Both the position numbers and the translations under genes were made by a program. The notes under the pieces are model-generated. The model was not told the DNA's origin. It searched no databases and saw nothing but the letters and a program-made list of their open reading frames with translations. Below are positions 6,903 to 10,053 of a stretch of DNA of 10,053 nucleotides, in pieces. Origin of the DNA: JAKLKS01 sp964370855 (GTDB lineage Bacteria; Planctomycetota; JAJSAM01; JAKLKS01); NCBI GenBank assembly GCA_964370855.1, contig CAYJMF010000146.1:1-10053 (forward strand). Direction: 5' to 3'. Every line of letters starts with the position of its first letter. Within the stretch, counting starts at the first letter, position 1.

Positions 6903-8148
6903 GGTCCGCAACTGGCAGCTCGGCCGCACGATGCACTACCCCTACGAGGAGCGCCGCCCGGAACGGCAGTTCGCCTTCGTCATCAACACCAACCGCTGCA
7001 TCGGGTGCCAGACCTGCACCATGGCCTGCAAGTCCACGTGGACCTTCGGCAAGGGGCAGGAGCACATGTGGTGGACCAACGTGGAGAGCAAGCCCTACGG
7101 CGGCTACCCGCAGGGCTGGGACGTGAAACTCCTCTCCCTGCTCGGCCCCGGCACCTGGTCCGCCGAGGGGAAGGGGGAGAGGAACTCCCCCTGGGGGACC
7201 TTCGAGGGGGAGACCGTCTTCGAGGCCGCCCGCACCCGGCCCGCGGCGCCGGGGCAGTCGGTCCTCGGCTACCTCCCCACGGACGCCGAGTGGGCGGCCC
7301 CCAACATCAGCGAGGACACCCCCGTCGGCGGCAGGGGGGAACCGGGGAAGTACCACCCCACGGGGGAGAGCCTCCCGGTGCACAGGACCTGGTTCTTCTA
7401 CCTCGCCCGCCTCTGCAACCACTGCTCCTACCCCGCCTGCCTCGCGGCCTGCCCGCGCAAGGCGATCTACAAGCGGCCCGAGGACGGCATCGTCCTCATC
7501 GACCAGTCGGAGTGCCGCGGCTACAGGAAGTGCGTGGAGGCCTGTCCCTACAAGAAGTCCCTCTACCGGCCGACGACGCGGGTCTCGGAGAAGTGCATCG
7601 GCTGCTACCCCCGCGTGGAGGGGAAGGACCCCGAGGGGGGAGGCGTCCCCCAGGAGACCCGCTGCATGGAGGCCTGCATCGGGCAGGTGCGCATGCAGGG
7701 CCTCGTGAAGACCTCCGCCGAGGGGGGATGGGCGGAGGATCCCCGGAGCCCGCTCTACCACCTGGTCCACGTGGCGAAGGTCGCCCTGCCCCTCTACCCG
7801 CAGTTCGGGACGGAGCCCAACGGCTACTACATCCCGCCCCGCTGGGTGCCGCGGCCCTACCTCCGGCAGATGTTCGGGCCCGGCGTGGACGAGGCCCTGG
7901 AGCGCTACGAGCACCCCGACCGCGACCTGCTGGCGGTGCTCCAGCTCTTCCGCCGGGACCACCGGATCATCGGCTCCTTCGAGAGGATCGACGGGCCGAA
8001 GGTCTACGAGCGGGAGATCCGGGGGAAGACCTGGGCCATGTACGACGACACCGTCGTCGCCTTCGGCCTGGACGGGAAGGAGCTCTTCCGGACGAAGGTG
8101 GAGGAGCCGATCTACGTGCGCGGGAAGCAGCACGCCAACAGCATCTGA
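6895..8148 (+). CDS. nxrB: Nxr/NarH-type iron-sulfur (beta) subunit
   Basis: Electron-transfer subunit, 417 aa (NxrB proteins are about 410-430 aa). It carries four groups of cluster ligands: Cys35/38/41/45, Cys174/177/182/186, Cys207-Tyr210-Cys213-Cys217 and Cys234/237/257/261. In the third group (CRGYRKCVEACP) Tyr210 replaces a Cys, as Trp does in NarH, which predicts a [3Fe-4S] cluster; the others should be [4Fe-4S]. The N-terminus (MPEVRNWQLGRTMHYPYEER) and the following GQEHMWWTNVESKPYGGYP closely match what I recall of Nitrospira NxrB. The protein has no signal peptide, so it should be exported bound to the Tat-tagged alpha subunit. Cys45 is present where I recall Asp in Nitrospira NxrB. 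The start is set by a strong Shine-Dalgarno; the gene overlaps the small upstream gene by 8 bases and is followed 25 bases later by the chaperone gene. Confidence 0.94.
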   Translation: MPEVRNWQLGRTMHYPYEERRPERQFAFVINTNRCIGCQTCTMACKSTWTFGKGQEHMWWTNVESKPYGGYPQGWDVKLLSLLGPGTWSAEGKGERNSPWGTFEGETVFEAARTRPAAPGQSVLGYLPTDAEWAAPNISEDTPVGGRGEPGKYHPTGESLPVHRTWFFYLARLCNHCSYPACLAACPRKAIYKRPEDGIVLIDQSECRGYRKCVEACPYKKSLYRPTTRVSEKCIGCYPRVEGKDPEGGGVPQETRCMEACIGQVRMQGLVKTSAEGGWAEDPRSPLYHLVHVAKVALPLYPQFGTEPNGYYIPPRWVPRPYLRQMFGPGVDEALERYEHPDRDLLAVLQLFRRDHRIIGSFERIDGPKVYEREIRGKTWAMYDDTVVAFGLDGKELFRTKVEEPIYVRGKQHANSI

Positions 8149-8173
8149 GGGGACGGGAGAGAGGACGGCGGCC

Positions 8174-8980
8174 ATGGCGCGGAAGGAAGACGGGGAGCCG
8201 GGGGCGGAGGCGCGGGCGCTCGGCGGCGCCTGGGCGCTGGTGGCGGCGGGGGTGCGGGAGCCCGACGACGGGGAGTTCCGCGCCGCCCTCCGGGAGGAGG
8301 GATTCCGCGGGGCGGCGGAGGAGCTCCTCGCCGCCCTGGAGCGGCGGGGCGGGGTCCGCCTCCTCGAACCCTGGCGCCGCCTAGCCGCGGCCCACGCCGA
8401 CCGCCCGCGGGGGGAGCTCGTGGACGAGCGGATCCGGGTCTTCGGCCACGCCGTGCGCGGCCCCTGCCCCCCCTACGAGCTGGAGTACGGCACGGAGCAC
8501 TTCCTCGGGAAGTCCCACCGCATGGGGGACGCGGCGGCCTTCTACCGCGCCTTCGGCGTGGAGCTGTCGGGGAGCGCGCGGGAGCGCCCCGACCACGCCG
8601 CGGTGGAGGCGGAGTTCCTCTCCCTCGTCTGCCTGAAGCGGGCCCTGGCGGAGGGGAGGGGCGAGGGGGAGCGGGCGGCGGTCTGCGCCGACGCGGAGCG
8701 GCTCTTCCTCGAGGAGCACCTCGGGCGGTTCCTCCCGGCCCTGGCGCGGCGGGTGGCGGAGCTGGAGCCCGGGGGGGCGCTGGACGCGGCCCTCGCGCTG
8801 GCGGCGGCCCTGGCCTCGGTGCACGCCGCCGCCGTGGGGGCGCGGCTCGGGAGCCCAGACCTCGAGCTGCGCGCCCTCGGCAGCCTCGAGGAGGAGACCG
8901 TGGTCTCCTGCTCCCCCTGCTCGGCTCCGGGGTCCGACGGCGGGTCCGGCGGCGGGTCCGACGCCGGGACGGAGGTCTGA
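8174..8980 (+). CDS. TorD/DmsD-family molybdoenzyme maturation chaperone
   Basis: A cytoplasmic, mostly helical chaperone of 268 aa. It is expected to bind the alpha apoprotein, help insert the molybdenum cofactor and hold back Tat export until folding is complete. Family-like features are CPPYELEYG at residues 98-106, RMGDAAAFYRAFG soon after, and ERPDHAAVEAEFLSL around residues 137-151, with Arg138, Pro139, Asp140, His141 and Glu147. The body matches the usual 200-240 aa. The extra C-terminal tail has a CSPC pair (Cys246, Cys249) and a Gly/Ser-rich end (SDGGSGGGSDAG), which is unusual for TorD. The ATG at 8174 follows a purine-rich GAGAGGA (8158-8165 region). The stop overlaps the next gene's start as ATGA (8980 is shared). 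The operon position after alpha and beta matches the NarJ/NxrD-type chaperone slot. Confidence 0.85.
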   Translation: MARKEDGEPGAEARALGGAWALVAAGVREPDDGEFRAALREEGFRGAAEELLAALERRGGVRLLEPWRRLAAAHADRPRGELVDERIRVFGHAVRGPCPPYELEYGTEHFLGKSHRMGDAAAFYRAFGVELSGSARERPDHAAVEAEFLSLVCLKRALAEGRGEGERAAVCADAERLFLEEHLGRFLPALARRVAELEPGGALDAALALAAALASVHAAAVGARLGSPDLELRALGSLEEETVVSCSPCSAPGSDGGSGGGSDAGTEV

Positions 8981-9960
8981 TGCGCATCGAGATCCACCCC
9001 CGGCTCGTGGAGGAATCGGTCTTCCTCGCCCTCCGCGCCGGGGAGGGGGGGCCGGCCGTCGCGGAGGCGGCGGCCTGGCTCCGCCGCGCGCTGGACCGCG
9101 GGTACCTGCTCCCGGCGGGGAGCTTCGCCCGGGAGCGCCGCTTCGAGCGGGCCCATGCGGCGGTCTTCGGGCGCCTCGGCCTCGCCTCCGCGCTCCGCCG
9201 GATCTGCGACGCCCACCCCGCCCTCGCCCTGGCCGAGGGGGGGGTGCGCCTCGGCCCGGCGCCGGGGCCGGGCAAGGAGGGCTTCGACCTCCACGAGAGG
9301 ACGGAGCGGGACGGGAGCGCGGCCCGCACCGTCCTCGGGAGCCTCCTCCCGGAGAGCGCCGCGGACCCGGCCCGGGCGGCGCGGACGCTCCACCGGCAGG
9401 CGATGCAGGTGGCCGACCTGCTGGACCCCGCCTACGGCTGGCGGTCCGGGGACGCGGAGCCGACGCCGGCGGCGAGGGAGCGGGTCCGGGTGCGTTACGG
9501 CGCCCTCTGGGACGCATGGACCGACGGCCGGCTCCGCCGCCGCGGGCTCCCGGCGCCGGCGGGCCCGGAGGAGGGGCGGCGGGCCTTCGGGGAGGCCGTC
9601 GCGACGGTCCTCTCCCCGGCGGAGGCGGCGGCGGCCTTCGCGTTCCTCGACGGGGCGGGGGCCCTCGTCCACGGGGATCTCCTCGGCTGGGCGCGGGACC
9701 TCCGGACGCTTCCCGGCGCGGGGGGGAAGGCGGGGGCGCCCCGGCGGGAGGGGTTCCTCCCCGGCGCCTCCTGCCCGCTCTGCCGGTTCCCGACCCACGA
9801 CTGGGTCGCCGACCCGGCGGCCCTCCCCGAGGGGGTCCTCGCCGCGGCCCGGGTTTCACGGCCCGGCTGGGTCCCGGCGGAGGGGCTCTGCGGGCAGTGC
9901 GCACTCCTGTACAGGGGGAGGCTCCCGGCGCGGGAGCGGGGGAAGTGTATCATAGTGTGA
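8980..9960 (+). CDS. Unrecognised protein with two CxxC pairs (putative C-terminal zinc ribbon), last gene of the molybdoenzyme operon
   Basis: A 326-aa product starting at an ATG that overlaps the chaperone stop by one base, with GGAGGT 3 bases upstream of the start. No signal peptide or membrane helix is visible. Most of it is Ala/Arg/Leu-rich helix (for example EAAAWLRRALDRGYLLPAGS). Near the C-terminus are CPLC (Cys265, Cys268) followed by FPTHDW, and CGQC (Cys304, Cys307), 35 residues later. This arrangement looks like a zinc ribbon or a small metal site, and His272 could also contribute. The protein ends KCIIV with one more Cys. I do not recognise a family. Tight coupling to TorD suggests a cytoplasmic maturation or assembly factor for the molybdoenzyme or its iron-sulfur clusters, but the evidence is positional only. 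Confidence 0.82.
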   Translation: MRIEIHPRLVEESVFLALRAGEGGPAVAEAAAWLRRALDRGYLLPAGSFARERRFERAHAAVFGRLGLASALRRICDAHPALALAEGGVRLGPAPGPGKEGFDLHERTERDGSAARTVLGSLLPESAADPARAARTLHRQAMQVADLLDPAYGWRSGDAEPTPAARERVRVRYGALWDAWTDGRLRRRGLPAPAGPEEGRRAFGEAVATVLSPAEAAAAFAFLDGAGALVHGDLLGWARDLRTLPGAGGKAGAPRREGFLPGASCPLCRFPTHDWVADPAALPEGVLAAARVSRPGWVPAEGLCGQCALLYRGRLPARERGKCIIV

Positions 9961-9963
9961 TAC
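9947..9963. repeat. Inverted repeat GTATCA-N5-TGATAC at the end of the operon
   Basis: GTATCA (9947-9952) and TGATAC (9958-9963) are a perfect 6-bp inverted repeat with spacer TAGTG, overlapping the stop codon at 9958-9960. A second, overlapping inverted repeat is GTGA-N5-TCAC (9957-9969), and AGTGT repeats with a 10-bp step at 9944 and 9954. The stretch is AT-richer than anything nearby. It could be an operator or promoter for a downstream gene. It has no T-tract, so a rho-independent terminator is unlikely. Confidence 0.45.
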
Positions 9964-9998
9964 TGTCACGAGGGGCGGGAGGAGAGGGAAGGGTTCGC

Positions 9999-10053
<55 letters not shown>

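Noticed and set aside
9945..9960. C-terminal CIIV of the last protein as a CaaX prenylation box
   Set aside because: CaaX prenylation is a eukaryotic modification, and the operon is clearly prokaryotic; the match is chance.
9956..9970. CRP/FNR-type operator
   Set aside because: TGTGA and TCAC are 5 bases apart, not the 6 of the CRP consensus, and the FNR consensus is not met.
9947..9975. Rho-independent terminator after the last gene
   Set aside because: The 6-bp stem is AT-rich and weak, and no T-tract follows.

Overview
The window is very GC-rich bacterial DNA (possibly archaeal; nothing here settles it) with every gene on the + strand. It looks like a metagenome-assembled contig. It ends in a poly-G tract and contains a second homopolymer G/C block at about 1562-1621 that breaks two genes. 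I read it as two segments joined at that block, probably artificially.

Segment 1 (1 to about 1561) holds the 3' part of a gene for a single-pass membrane protein with a large unidentified outer domain, followed closely by an ABC-transporter ATPase of the CcmA (haem exporter / cytochrome c maturation) type. The ATPase loses its C-terminal end in the G/C block.

Segment 2 (about 1622 to 9960) is a tight operon for a type II DMSO-reductase-family molybdoenzyme. In order it encodes: (i) a c-type cytochrome with two CxxCH sites fused to an ethylbenzene-dehydrogenase-gamma-like haem b domain, missing its start and signal peptide; (ii) a 1153-aa Tat-exported molybdopterin catalytic subunit of the nitrite oxidoreductase / periplasm-type nitrate reductase (Nxr/pNar) clade; (iii) an unrecognised 92-aa protein; (iv) a 417-aa four-cluster iron-sulfur subunit very like NxrB; (v) a TorD-family chaperone; (vi) a 326-aa protein with two CxxC pairs that I do not recognise. 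Genes (i) to (v) are linked by stop/start overlaps or gaps of 2-25 bases, and (vi) overlaps (v), so they are probably co-transcribed and translationally coupled.

Inferred working: TorD protects and loads the molybdenum cofactor into the catalytic subunit. The Tat signal on that subunit carries the folded alpha-beta pair across the membrane. The beta clusters pass electrons between the Mo site and haem b of the fused gamma domain, and the attached c-haems connect to periplasmic carriers. There is no NarI-like membrane subunit, so the enzyme should exchange electrons with periplasmic cytochromes and not directly with quinones, unless the missing N-terminus of the cytochrome is a membrane anchor. 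Sequence alone cannot say whether it oxidises nitrite, reduces nitrate, or acts on another oxyanion or substrate.

After the last gene there is an AT-richer inverted repeat, a short GC-rich stretch, and the poly-G contig end. No RNA genes, CRISPR arrays, insertion sequences or convincing rho-independent terminators were seen.
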